The translations under genes were made by a program, and so were the position numbers. A stretch of 64,000 bases of DNA from Arsukibacterium perlucidum DSM 18276 (GTDB lineage: Bacteria > Pseudomonadota > Gammaproteobacteria > Enterobacterales > Alteromonadaceae). The notes under the pieces are model-generated. The model worked only from the letters and a program-made list of their open reading frames with translations. It made no database searches and was not told where the DNA came from. Within the stretch, counting starts at the first letter, position 1. Every line of letters starts with the position of its first letter. Of the stretch, positions 1-8,492 are shown one piece after another. The DNA lies in NCBI RefSeq assembly GCF_000382165.1, contig NZ_KB907701.1, forward strand, positions 1 to 64,000, given 5' to 3'.

Positions 1-383
1 ATGGCGATCCCATGCGACAAAAACGTCAGGAACGTTTTTGGACAGCTTTAGCTGGCCGCGAAGCGGCGAACCCCAGGGATGGGGTGAGCAATGTAGTACA
101 CCGCCGCGCACCCTCCATGGCGCGCCCTTCCGGCTCGGCCGTCCCGGGGCCTCGCTTTCGACGCTGAAATAGCTCCATGTCTTCGCTATTTCCGGGCGCA
201 TCTCAACCCCAGCGCTGCGCTTGTGGCATTTCGAAACACTTCCGTGTGTTTCGCCCTTCGGGCCGTCGCATACGACGTCCTAAAACGCTCCCGGCGTTTT
301 AGTGCTCGCCCCATCCCTGGGGCTCGTCCCGTTGCGACCTGCCTGCGGCAGTCTAAATTCGTTCCTGACGAATTTGTCGCCAT
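1..383. repeat. hairpin-rich inverted-repeat element
   Basis: This stretch is packed with short perfect hairpins. Stems and loops seen are 18-26/32-40 (9 bp, 5-nt loop), 55-59/63-67, 166-173/185-192 (8 bp), 232-239/246-253 (8 bp), 253-256/260-263, 265-268/273-276, 281-288/294-301 (8 bp), 339-343/347-351 and 355-362/368-375 (8 bp). The two ends also form a long imperfect inverted repeat: about 12-90 matches the reverse complement of about 303-383, including a shared CCCCAGGGATGGGG core and a shared GTCAGGAACG segment. Stem bases differ between the arms but each arm still pairs with itself. The two short open frames crossing it look accidental. It may begin before base 1. The element resembles a non-coding structured repeat family; its function is unknown. 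Confidence 0.7.
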
Positions 384-649
384 GCTAGTTTATAGCTCCG
401 AACTTATTACTAAGTTTTTGTCGCCGATGGCATATCAGGGGGCGCTTTGGCCTGCTCCTTTGCAAAAGGGGGAACTAGGGGGATGAATGTCGCCATACTG
501 ATCATCACTTTAAATTCTTGTTTTATAATAACTTGATTCAAACACATGTCGGAGTTGTTCATCGGTAAGAACTACTTTATGGTGACATGGACTGTTAGTG
601 TGCCACTACAGTGTTACAGCTTGAAAAATAATAAAAAAAGGATATGACA
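384..649. other. intergenic region upstream of the DUF4282 gene
   Basis: No convincing gene is visible here. A short C/T-rich then G-rich segment near 455-483 can fold (CCTTT pairs with AAAGG). A TATAAT hexamer lies at 524-529 on the plus strand, but I see no good -35 partner, so it is only a weak promoter candidate for the gene at 650. An A-rich tract with AAGGA at 638-642 supplies that gene's ribosome binding site. Confidence 0.4.
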
Positions 650-892
650 ATGAGAGATATACTATTTTTTGATGCAATGCTTACTCCGAAAATCATCACA
701 TTTGTGTATTGGTTACTTTTAGTTGCTGTGTTATTTAGTGGTCTGGGAGCGATGTTTACCGCATACGGAAGTTTTTGGTCCGGGCTGGGTATTTTAGTAT
801 TTGGTAGTATCGGTGTGCGGATATGGTGTGAATTATTGATCGTACTGTTTAAAATTCATGAAAACCTGAAAAAACTGGCAGATAAAGAATAA
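650..892 (+). CDS. DUF4282 domain small membrane protein
   Basis: This is a protein of about 81 residues with two hydrophobic segments: roughly residues 14-36, then 43-65. A charged, Lys/Glu-rich tail follows. The sequence opening MRDILFFDAMLTP is typical of the DUF4282 family, whose function is not known; it is probably in the inner membrane. An ATG at 644 is in frame, but AAGGA at 638-642 is too close to it and is about 7 nt from the ATG at 650, so 650 is the better start. It is a single-gene unit followed directly by a strong hairpin terminator. No functional link to the neighbours can be read. Confidence 0.75.
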   Translation: MRDILFFDAMLTPKIITFVYWLLLVAVLFSGLGAMFTAYGSFWSGLGILVFGSIGVRIWCELLIVLFKIHENLKKLADKE

Positions 893-897
893 TAGTT

Positions 898-921
898 AAC
901 ACCGGCCAGGCCGGTGTTTTT
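898..921 (+). terminator. rho-independent terminator of the DUF4282 gene
   Basis: The stem AACACCGG pairs with CCGGTGTT around a CCAGG loop and is followed by a run of T at 917-921. It lies just after the DUF4282 stop codon and before the end of the convergent sbcB gene. Confidence 0.8.
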
Positions 922-939
922 CATTGTAGCACACCTGCT

Positions 940-2370
940 CTAAAGGCTTTGGACATACATATACAGGGCTTTTAGAATCTTCATTTTTTGTTCGTCACTG
1001 GCATGCTCGTGTGCCAGGTTTTCAAGCGCCAGACTGAAATCTTCCATTGTAAGATTAGGGTTGTCCAGACCATGCATCAGTTTATCAGTACGATAACGTT
1101 GCCACTTTTGCTGTTCACTATCGCTTAAACTTTGCGGATAATTACGGGCCCGGTATAAAAACAATAAGCTGTTTAAACGCTCATCGCTAAATACCGGTGC
1201 ATTTACCGCAAGTTGCTCCGGTGGTAACTGATGAAGCTGAATCATTTTTTGTTTATCAGCATCACTGATAAAGCCATTGTATAGCATATAATCCGGATTG
1301 CTTTCATTTGGGTATTCAGCTGTCTGCTGATAAAGCTCGATAACTTTTTGCTGTAATTCCCGGTGTTGTTTAAACCATTCCAGATGTTCAAGACAACGAG
1401 TCCGGTCAATTCCCAGTTCAGTAGCGCGTTCGCCGCTAAGCGTCTTAGCATTAGCAAGCACCGGGCACTTATTTAAATGAATTAACTTCAGACCAAGCCG
1501 CTCTTCACCCTCCGCCAGATCAGCATTGCGGGTATAGAGTTTGCTGTTTAACGCCTCAAGATCGTCCTGTAACAATGGAGTAGGGTCAGCTTGCAGGTTG
1601 TAGCAAATAACCGCATTTTTATTGGTAGGGTGAAAAGCCAAAGGCACTATCCAGCTTACGCAACCTGAGCTGGCAGGAAATTTTGACGATACATGTACCA
1701 GCGGTGTCAGGCCGGCGATATCAATCAACTCGCTTACTTTGGCTTTTTTTCGCAGTTCAAATAAATAGCTGAATAATTTTGGCTGGTGTTGTTTGATTAG
1801 CTTGGCAATGGCAATGGTCGCGTAAACATCGGATAAGGCGTCATGTGCCTGTTCATGTGCCAGGCCATTAGCTTTGGTTAAATGTTCCAGCTTAAAACTG
1901 GGACTGCCATCTTCCCGCAGTGGCCAGTTAATGCCTTCTGGTCGCAGTGCATAACAGGCACGAACGACATCAATTAAATCCCAGCGGCTGTTACCATTTT
2001 GCCATTCACGACCATAAGGCTCGTAGAAATTACGATATAAACTGTAACGGGTTACTTCGTCATCAAATCGCAGGCTGTTGTATCCGAGTACACAGGTGGT
2101 AGCTTCACTAAACCGCTCAACGATTTTTTGCATAAACTCTGTTTCGTTCAGGCCTTTTTTATTGCAGAGTTGTGGTGTTAAACCGGTAATCAGAGCCGCT
2201 TGCGGATGAGGTAAATAATCATTTGCCAGCTGACAGTACCAGACATCAGGTTCACTGATAATATTTAACGCGGTATCAGTACGAATGCCTGCAAATTGGG
2301 CCGGACGATCTCGTTTTGGATCGGCTCCCCAAGTTTCAAAATCATAAAAATACAGGCTGTTATTGTTCAT
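940..2370 (-). CDS. sbcB: exodeoxyribonuclease I (SbcB)
   Basis: This enzyme degrades single-stranded DNA 3' to 5' in recombination and mismatch repair. The chosen start gives 476 residues, matching the E. coli protein of about 475. The DEDDh exonuclease core is visible: FYDFETWG supplies Asp10 and Glu12, and the motif AHDALSDV supplies the later His and Asp. The SH3-like and helical C-terminal regions follow. An upstream in-frame ATG at 2403 would add 11 residues absent from the family, so the ATG at 2370 (protein MNNNSLYF) is preferred. The gene is divergent from the isoaspartyl peptidase gene and convergent with the DUF4282 gene. Nothing unusual is seen. Confidence 0.95.
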   Translation of the reverse strand: MNNNSLYFYDFETWGADPKRDRPAQFAGIRTDTALNIISEPDVWYCQLANDYLPHPQAALITGLTPQLCNKKGLNETEFMQKIVERFSEATTCVLGYNSLRFDDEVTRYSLYRNFYEPYGREWQNGNSRWDLIDVVRACYALRPEGINWPLREDGSPSFKLEHLTKANGLAHEQAHDALSDVYATIAIAKLIKQHQPKLFSYLFELRKKAKVSELIDIAGLTPLVHVSSKFPASSGCVSWIVPLAFHPTNKNAVICYNLQADPTPLLQDDLEALNSKLYTRNADLAEGEERLGLKLIHLNKCPVLANAKTLSGERATELGIDRTRCLEHLEWFKQHRELQQKVIELYQQTAEYPNESNPDYMLYNGFISDADKQKMIQLHQLPPEQLAVNAPVFSDERLNSLLFLYRARNYPQSLSDSEQQKWQRYRTDKLMHGLDNPNLTMEDFSLALENLAHEHASDEQKMKILKALYMYVQSL

Positions 2371-2552
2371 AAATAGATGCTTAGAAATAAAAATTTTAGC
2401 CATTATAGCAAGTTACTATCGGGCTGCACCCGTTTAGTGCTATAAAACATCTACACGGCCGTCGCAGTGCTATGCTGTTTTATCGAGTTAAGCTACTACC
2501 AGCAGGCTAACCCGGCATAGTCTTTTGCACCACAAATGAGATAAGGTTTACT

Positions 2553-3578
2553 ATGAAATTAACAACGCTACAAGCAATTACCTTAAGTTTGATTGCGGCT
2601 ACCGCATGTTATAGCAGCGCGAGTATACCGGCAGGCATTGTTATCCATGGCGGTGCGGGCACTATTGACCGCAGCAAGATGACAGATGAACAACAGAAAA
2701 ACTACGAAGCTGTGCTGGCGGATGCGGTAAACCAGGGTTACGAATTACTTGCTGCCGGTGGCAGCAGTTTAGATGCAGTGACGCTGGCTGTTACCGTGCT
2801 GGAAGATTCGCCATTGTTTAATGCCGGCAAAGGAGCTGTTTACACCTGGGATGAAACCCATGAGCTGGACGCTGCTATTATGACAGGGCAGGATCGCAAC
2901 GCCGGTGCTGTCGCCAGCGTGACTAATGTTAAGAATCCAATCTTATTAGCCAGGGCAGTAATGGAGCAATCTGAGCATGTTATGTTAACCGGCAAGGGGG
3001 CAGAGCAATTTGCTACGGCCCAAAAACTGGAGCTGGTTAACAACGACTATTTCAATACTGAATTTCGCTATGAAGCCTTAAAACGGGCAAAGCAAGCACA
3101 GCAAAAGTTACCTCATCAGGCGGTTATCGTTGCAGATCCTAATTGGAAAATGGGTACTGTAGGAGCTGTGGCTATTGATAACAATGGGAATCTAGCTGCT
3201 GCTACGTCAACCGGCGGTATGACTGCTAAACGCTGGGGCCGGGTAGGTGATGTTCCGGTAATTGGTGCAGGTAATTTTGCCGACAATAGCAGCTGCGCAG
3301 TATCTGGGACTGGCCATGGCGAATATTTTATCCGCTACAATGTTGCGGCGGATATTTGTGCCAGGGTTAAATATCAGGGTAAATCAGCTGCCTCTGCTGG
3401 TAGAGAAGTTATTCAAGAGCTGTTGCAGGCAGGTGGTACCGGGGGAGTTATCATTGTTGATAACAAGGGGAAACTTAGCTGGGCGTTTAACACTCAAGGT
3501 ATGTATCGTGCGAAACGTAATCATAGCGGAATCGTTGTCGAAATTTTCGCCGATCAAATTGAAAAAGCAGGCAATTAA
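2553..3578 (+). CDS. isoaspartyl peptidase / plant-type L-asparaginase, exported
   Basis: This is an N-terminal-nucleophile hydrolase of the Ntn family that cleaves beta-aspartyl (isoaspartyl) peptides and can hydrolyse asparagine. The precursor has a signal-peptide-like start of about 23 residues (Lys2, then a hydrophobic stretch, then SSA), so it probably works in the periplasm. The family opening IHGGAGTI follows at about residue 31. The autocatalytic cleavage site is MGTVGAVA, which makes Thr202 the nucleophile of the beta chain. TSTGG and GTGHGE, both family motifs, follow. The length of 341 residues fits. AAGG about 8 nt before the ATG supports the start. Its specificity between isoaspartyl dipeptides and asparagine cannot be read from the sequence. 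Confidence 0.9.
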   Translation: MKLTTLQAITLSLIAATACYSSASIPAGIVIHGGAGTIDRSKMTDEQQKNYEAVLADAVNQGYELLAAGGSSLDAVTLAVTVLEDSPLFNAGKGAVYTWDETHELDAAIMTGQDRNAGAVASVTNVKNPILLARAVMEQSEHVMLTGKGAEQFATAQKLELVNNDYFNTEFRYEALKRAKQAQQKLPHQAVIVADPNWKMGTVGAVAIDNNGNLAAATSTGGMTAKRWGRVGDVPVIGAGNFADNSSCAVSGTGHGEYFIRYNVAADICARVKYQGKSAASAGREVIQELLQAGGTGGVIIVDNKGKLSWAFNTQGMYRAKRNHSGIVVEIFADQIEKAGN

Positions 3579-3643
3579 GCCAGCGTTGGCTAAACTAATT
3601 AGCGAGAGGCAGGTTGCATTTGGATGTTTTTGGAGGGGAATTG

Positions 3644-4063
3644 ATGGACTTACTGAAAGTAGCCGATTATATGCATCGTCACCCGGTAACCTTCACTGTT
3701 GATATGCCAGTTGAACTGGCTGTTGATCGGCTAATTAAAGGCCGCCAGACGGGGGGGCCGGTAGTTGATAGTAATAATAAGATTGTTGGTTTTGTCTCTG
3801 AACAGGATTGCCTGGCGCGGATGCTGATGTCAACCTATCACGACCAGCAGTCGGCGAGGGTAGCGGAGGTGATGAGCGTTGAGGTGTTAACCGTTAAAGC
3901 CTATTATGGCATTATCGATTTAGCACAAATGATGCTTAAAACTAAGCCTAAGGTTTACCCGGTTGTCGATGACGACGGCTACTTATTAGGCATAATTACC
4001 CGCACCGATGTACTGGGGGCGATAGACAAAGAATTACATTCTCACTATCGGCGTGTAGTTTAA
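3644..4063 (+). CDS. tandem CBS-domain protein
   Basis: This protein of 139 residues consists of two CBS repeats and little else. The first spans roughly residues 4-60 and ends in GFVSEQD; the second spans roughly 70-130 and ends in GIITRTDVL. Paired CBS domains bind adenine nucleotides and act as energy-sensing regulatory modules, here as a stand-alone protein. The frame is open from a TTG at 3614, but GGAGGGG at 3632-3637 lies 6 nt before the ATG at 3644, which fixes the start. It ends 62 bp before hrpA, with a hairpin between them. Its partner is not evident. Confidence 0.85.
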   Translation: MDLLKVADYMHRHPVTFTVDMPVELAVDRLIKGRQTGGPVVDSNNKIVGFVSEQDCLARMLMSTYHDQQSARVAEVMSVEVLTVKAYYGIIDLAQMMLKTKPKVYPVVDDDGYLLGIITRTDVLGAIDKELHSHYRRVV

Positions 4064-4097
4064 CGCTAGACCTAAACCCCGCTAGCTTGGTAGCATG

Positions 4098-4128
4098 ACG
4101 CCCTCTGATTTATGAGGGTGTTATTTTG
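4098..4128 (+). promoter_or_regulatory. hairpin covering the hrpA ribosome binding site
   Basis: ACGCCCTC at 4098-4105 pairs with GAGGGTGT at 4114-4121 (8 bp with one G-T pair, 8-nt loop), followed by TATTTTG. The 3' arm contains the GAGGG that serves as the Shine-Dalgarno sequence for the hrpA TTG start at 4126. The structure could end transcripts of the CBS gene, mask the hrpA ribosome binding site, or both. Confidence 0.5.
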
Positions 4129-7100
4129 TCTGTTGAGCCCGTATTAACCGCTTCATCATTATATTCCGTATTAAATGATTGTCTGCTGCAGGACCAATTC
4201 CGGCTGCGCCGGCGCTTAGCTAATTGCAACAAAATCGCTGACGAGGCTGCCTTGCAACAGCTTTTGCAGAAAATAGCAACCGACATCCAACGCTCTGTAG
4301 CAAAGCGGGAACTACGCCTGGCTGCCGTGCCAGCCATTAGTTACCCGATGGAGCTGCCGGTCGCCGCTAAGAAAGACGATATCAAAGCAGCGATAGCAGC
4401 AAATCAGGTAGTAATAATTGCCGGGGAAACGGGGTCAGGCAAAACTACCCAGATCCCCAAAATCTGTCTGGAACTGGGCCGTGGCGTAGCCGGCAGCATA
4501 GGTCACACTCAACCCCGGCGGTTAGCCGCGCGCAGCGTAGCCGACCGGATAGCAGAAGAACTGGGTTGTCAGGCCGGACAACAGGTGGGGTACAAAATCC
4601 GCTTTGGTGATCACACCACAAGTCAGACTTTGGTTAAGCTGATGACTGACGGTGTATTACTGGCCGAGATGCAGCAGGATCGTTTTTTAAATCAATACGA
4701 CACCATCATTATCGATGAAGCGCACGAGCGCAGTCTTAATATCGACTTTCTGTTGGGGTACCTGAAACAGCTTTTACCGAAGCGGCCTGACTTAAAGCTG
4801 ATTATTACCTCAGCGACCATTGATCCGCAGCGGTTTTCCAAACATTTTTTTGATGCGCCGGTGATTGAAGTGTCAGGCCGTACTTATCCGGTTGAAACCC
4901 GTTACCGGCCTTACACCGACCAGGATGACAAAGATGCCGACCAGTTACAGGGGATTTTTGATGCGGTAGAGGAGTTATACCGGGAGCCCCGCGGCGACAT
5001 TCTTATTTTCTTAAATGGTGAGCGCGAAATCCGAGATACAGCCGATGCCCTTGAAAAGCTGAAGCTACCGCACACCGAGGTGCTGCCACTGTATGCCAGG
5101 CTGAGCGCAGCTGAGCAGAACCGGATATTTCAAAGCCATGCCGGTAGACGGATTGTACTCGCGACCAACGTGGCTGAAACGTCGCTGACAGTACCCGGTA
5201 TTCGTTATGTTATCGACCCTGGTACCGCCCGCTTATCCCGCTATAGTTATCGTTCAAAAGTGCAGCAGCTACCAATAGAGGCTATTAGCCAGGCCAGCGC
5301 TAATCAGCGTAAAGGTCGTTGTGGTCGGGTTGCTGCTGGTATTTGTATTCGCTTATACAGTGAAGAAGACTTTATTGGCCGGCCTCAGTTCACTGATCCA
5401 GAGATCCTGCGTACTAATTTAGCCTCAGTTATCATGCAAATGCTGGCGCTTGGCCTTGGTGATATTGATGCTTTTCCGTTTTTGCAGCGTCCTGATAGTC
5501 GCTTTGTTAACGACGGTATTAAGTTACTGGAAGAATTGGGTGCGATAGAGCCACAGCGAGGCCGGCAAAAATTAAGCTTAACTGCATTAGGTAAACAGCT
5601 TGCGCGGTTACCGATTGACCCGCGGCTCGCCCGGATGGTGGTGGCAGCCAGTGGTAACGGTGCTCTGAATGAAGTGTTGGTTGTGGTGGCGGCACTTTCT
5701 ATCCAGGATCCACGGGAACGGCCGCTGGATAAACAACAAAAAGCAGATGAGAGCCATGGGCGCTTTGCTGACACGGATTCCGATTTCAGCAGTTGGTTGA
5801 AACTGTGGGCGTATTTACAGCAACAACAGCAGGATTTAAGCAATAATCAGTTCCGTCGCCTGTGCCGCCAGGAGTTTCTGAATTACCTGCGGGTGCGCGA
5901 GTGGCAGGATCTGGTTAGTCAGCTAAGCCAGTTAGCTAAAGAACAGAATATGACGTTCAACAGTGGGACTGCTGACTATCAGCAGTTGCATAGTGCATTA
6001 TTGACGGGTTTACTGGGGCAGGTTGGCTTTAAAGATAATGAGGCAGACTACTTAGGGCCTCGTCAGACCAGGTTTTACGCCTTTCCAGGCAGTCACCTGT
6101 TTAAACGCAAACCCAAATGGGTAGTCGCGGCGGAATGGGTTGAAACAAGCAAGTTGTACGCCCGAAGCCTTGCTAAAATTGAGCCAGAGTGGATTGAGCC
6201 GCTTGCTGCGCATTTAGTAAGCCGTAGCTACAGCGAGCCACATTGGGAGAAGAAGCGTGGCGCGGTAGTGGCCTTTGAACAGGTTTCGCTTTACGGCCTG
6301 GTGATTGTGCCTAAACGGGCTGTGTTATATAGCAAAATTGATCAGCTTGTCTGTCATCAGATTTTTATCCGCGAAGCGTTGGTTAATCAGGAATTGGGTA
6401 GCAACGAGACGTTTTTAAGCTATAACCAACGATTGATTGATGACGTTACCGCGCTGGAAGAAAAATCGCGCCGGCGTGACATTCTGGTAGACGAAGATAC
6501 CCTGGCCGCTTTTTATGCTGAAAAAATTCCGGTTTGGGCTAATAACCGGATAGATTTTGCTAAGTGGTGGAAAAAACAGCGCGCCGTTGATCCTAAGTTT
6601 CTAAATTTTGACCCTGACAGCTTAATTAACCGTGATACCAGTGACATAACGGCAGATAAGTTCCCGGAAAGCTGGCACCAGGGTAATTTAACCCTGCCAC
6701 TGCAATACCATTTTGCTCCGGGCGAGCCGGATGATGGTGTCAGTGTCATTATTCCGCTGGCTTTGCTAAATCAAATTAACGACAACGGTTTTGACTGGTT
6801 GATACCCGCCCTTCGTCATGACTTGCTGGTGGCCTTGATTAAGTCTCTGCCTAAACAATACCGGCGAAACTTTGTACCTGCGCCAAACTATGCAGATGCA
6901 CTGCTGCAATTAGTTAGCCCCGAGCAGGGGAAATTACTTGAGGTGATCAGTCAACGTTTAAAGCGAATGTCAGGGGTAACCATTCCGGATGATGCCTGGG
7001 AGTTATCTGCTTTGCCTGTGCATTTAACCATGAACTTTAAAATCGTCGATGACAAAGGCAAAACTTTGCGTCAGGGCCGGTCTTTGTCATTGTTAAAGCA

Positions 7101-8022
7101 AGGTTTGCAGGGCGAAGTGCAGCAAAGTCTTAGTCAGGTGGCAGAGCAGGGAATAGAGCAAACCGAATTGACTGACTGGAGCTTTGGTGAGTTACCACGG
7201 GAATACGTAAAATTACAGGCAGGCTATGAAATTAAAGCCTTCCCGGCACTGGTAGACGAAAGGAACTCAGTAGCAATAAAGCTGTTGGATAATCCGCAGC
7301 AGGCATTGCTGACAACCAGACTGGGATTGCGGCGTTTATTACTGTTAAATGTGCCATCACCGGTAAAGTATCTACAGGAATCGTTGCCAAACAAAGCGAA
7401 ATTAGGGTTATATTTTAATCCTTTTGGTCGGGTACTCGAGCTAATTGACGATTGCATAGCCGCAGGGGTGGATGTGCTGGCAGATCAACAGGCTATTCCT
7501 CAGAATACGGCTGAATTTAATCAGTTAAGGGATAAAGTCAGAGCTGAACTCGGTGATACTGTGGTAGCGATAGCATTACAGGTTGAACAAATTTTAACGT
7601 TGGGGCACGATATTCAGAAGCGCTTAAAAGGCAAAGTTGATCTGGCGCATATTCAGTCTCAGGGTGATATAAAACAACACTTAACTGAGCTGGTTTTTAA
7701 AGGGTTTGTCAGTAGCCATGGTGCCAGCAGGCTTGCTGATATACTCCGTTATTTGCAGGCGATGCAAAAAAGACTGGAGAAGCTGGCGGTAGATCCGCAG
7801 CGTGATCGGTTATTGATGCACGAGTATCAGAAAGCGGCTGATGCTTATACTAACCTGCTGGGTAAGTTTGCTGGTTCAGCAGTGGTTCCGCCACAAGTTA
7901 CCGCAATTTACTGGATGCTCCAGGAGTTAAAAGTGTCATTACATGCCCAGCAGTTAGGCACACCTTATCCAATTTCCGTAAAACGGGTGCTGCATGCTGT
8001 AGCGGAAATTAAAACAAGTTAG
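4126..8022 (+). CDS. hrpA: ATP-dependent RNA helicase HrpA
   Basis: This is a DEAH-box RNA helicase of 1298 residues, close to the E. coli HrpA length of 1300. In order it has a short N-terminal region, motif I GETGSGKT at residues 100-107, motif II DEAH at 197-200, the SAT motif in ITSATID, the helicase C-terminal half with the QRKGRCGR motif, then the HA2/OB and DUF3418 regions. HrpA resolves collided or stalled ribosomes on mRNA and takes part in mRNA processing. The start is a TTG at 4126: the upstream in-frame stop is at 4096, no in-frame ATG exists near the start, and GAGGG at 4114-4118 is 7 nt away. That ribosome site lies in a hairpin. The gene appears monocistronic. Confidence 0.95.
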   Translation: MSVEPVLTASSLYSVLNDCLLQDQFRLRRRLANCNKIADEAALQQLLQKIATDIQRSVAKRELRLAAVPAISYPMELPVAAKKDDIKAAIAANQVVIIAGETGSGKTTQIPKICLELGRGVAGSIGHTQPRRLAARSVADRIAEELGCQAGQQVGYKIRFGDHTTSQTLVKLMTDGVLLAEMQQDRFLNQYDTIIIDEAHERSLNIDFLLGYLKQLLPKRPDLKLIITSATIDPQRFSKHFFDAPVIEVSGRTYPVETRYRPYTDQDDKDADQLQGIFDAVEELYREPRGDILIFLNGEREIRDTADALEKLKLPHTEVLPLYARLSAAEQNRIFQSHAGRRIVLATNVAETSLTVPGIRYVIDPGTARLSRYSYRSKVQQLPIEAISQASANQRKGRCGRVAAGICIRLYSEEDFIGRPQFTDPEILRTNLASVIMQMLALGLGDIDAFPFLQRPDSRFVNDGIKLLEELGAIEPQRGRQKLSLTALGKQLARLPIDPRLARMVVAASGNGALNEVLVVVAALSIQDPRERPLDKQQKADESHGRFADTDSDFSSWLKLWAYLQQQQQDLSNNQFRRLCRQEFLNYLRVREWQDLVSQLSQLAKEQNMTFNSGTADYQQLHSALLTGLLGQVGFKDNEADYLGPRQTRFYAFPGSHLFKRKPKWVVAAEWVETSKLYARSLAKIEPEWIEPLAAHLVSRSYSEPHWEKKRGAVVAFEQVSLYGLVIVPKRAVLYSKIDQLVCHQIFIREALVNQELGSNETFLSYNQRLIDDVTALEEKSRRRDILVDEDTLAAFYAEKIPVWANNRIDFAKWWKKQRAVDPKFLNFDPDSLINRDTSDITADKFPESWHQGNLTLPLQYHFAPGEPDDGVSVIIPLALLNQINDNGFDWLIPALRHDLLVALIKSLPKQYRRNFVPAPNYADALLQLVSPEQGKLLEVISQRLKRMSGVTIPDDAWELSALPVHLTMNFKIVDDKGKTLRQGRSLSLLKQGLQGEVQQSLSQVAEQGIEQTELTDWSFGELPREYVKLQAGYEIKAFPALVDERNSVAIKLLDNPQQALLTTRLGLRRLLLLNVPSPVKYLQESLPNKAKLGLYFNPFGRVLELIDDCIAAGVDVLADQQAIPQNTAEFNQLRDKVRAELGDTVVAIALQVEQILTLGHDIQKRLKGKVDLAHIQSQGDIKQHLTELVFKGFVSSHGASRLADILRYLQAMQKRLEKLAVDPQRDRLLMHEYQKAADAYTNLLGKFAGSAVVPPQVTAIYWMLQELKVSLHAQQLGTPYPISVKRVLHAVAEIKTS

Positions 8023-8141
8023 TTGTAATAGCTTGAAGCGGTAACCCAACATACTATGCAAATTGCTCCGGTATTTATGGTACTTTACACGCTGACAGGA
8101 AAGTTCTATAACTAACACAGTAGTAATAACAGGGGAAAGTT

Positions 8142-8441
8142 ATGTTAACGAAGGGCGATGGACGGCATTATTTCAGAATGATGGTAAATGCCGATGTGCA
8201 GTTACTGCTTAATGATCCTGAAGCAGGCCGGATGATTGATGGTATTTGTCGTGACTTAAGCGCATCGGGAATGTCAGTGGATATTGATGAGCCGTTAGAG
8301 ATGGGAACCTTAATAAAAATACGGTTAGAATCAAATAATGCCTCGGTACCGCCGCTTGATGCAACTGCAAAGGTGGTACGCTGTGCTCAGGAAAGTGAAG
8401 AGTGTTATCAGATTGGCCTGGCTTTTATGGAATTAAACTAA
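8142..8441 (+). CDS. PilZ domain protein, probable c-di-GMP receptor
   Basis: This is a single PilZ domain of 99 residues with no other module. The cyclic-di-GMP binding signatures are recognisable: Arg8 and Arg12 in GRHYFR form the RxxxR motif, and DLSASG at about residues 38-43 is the D/NxSxxG motif. Stand-alone PilZ proteins bind c-di-GMP and act on motility, adhesion or exopolysaccharide machinery through protein contacts; its target is unknown here. AGGGGAAAG lies just before the ATG. Curli genes later in the window are commonly c-di-GMP controlled in other bacteria, but no direct link is visible. Confidence 0.85.
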   Translation: MLTKGDGRHYFRMMVNADVQLLLNDPEAGRMIDGICRDLSASGMSVDIDEPLEMGTLIKIRLESNNASVPPLDATAKVVRCAQESEECYQIGLAFMELN

Positions 8442-8462
8442 CCCGCTGTTTAAAGCGGGTTA
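8439..8462. terminator. hairpin between the convergent PilZ and rlmI genes
   Basis: TAACCCGCT at 8439-8447 pairs perfectly with AGCGGGTTA at 8454-8462 around GTTTAA. It sits at the PilZ stop codon, in the gap to the end of rlmI. Neither side has a strong T run, so termination may be partial or need Rho. The position favours a shared terminator. Confidence 0.55.
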
Positions 8463-8492
8463 AATGTACTGGTTAGCTAAACTGTAAATTGT

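Noticed and set aside
1-383. An integron attC site or a CRISPR array as explanation for the hairpins.
   Set aside because: No RYYYAAC core sites or integrase are seen, and the repeats are not identical units with unique spacers.
186-486. Open frames on both strands inside the hairpin element (65 and 87 residues).
   Set aside because: They run through the palindromes, have odd basic or low-complexity composition, lack ribosome sites, and the paired-base changes between the arms argue for structure, not protein.
3262-3702. A 146-residue plus-strand frame across the end of the isoaspartyl peptidase gene.
   Set aside because: It overlaps the well-supported peptidase and CBS genes in another frame and has no family resemblance.
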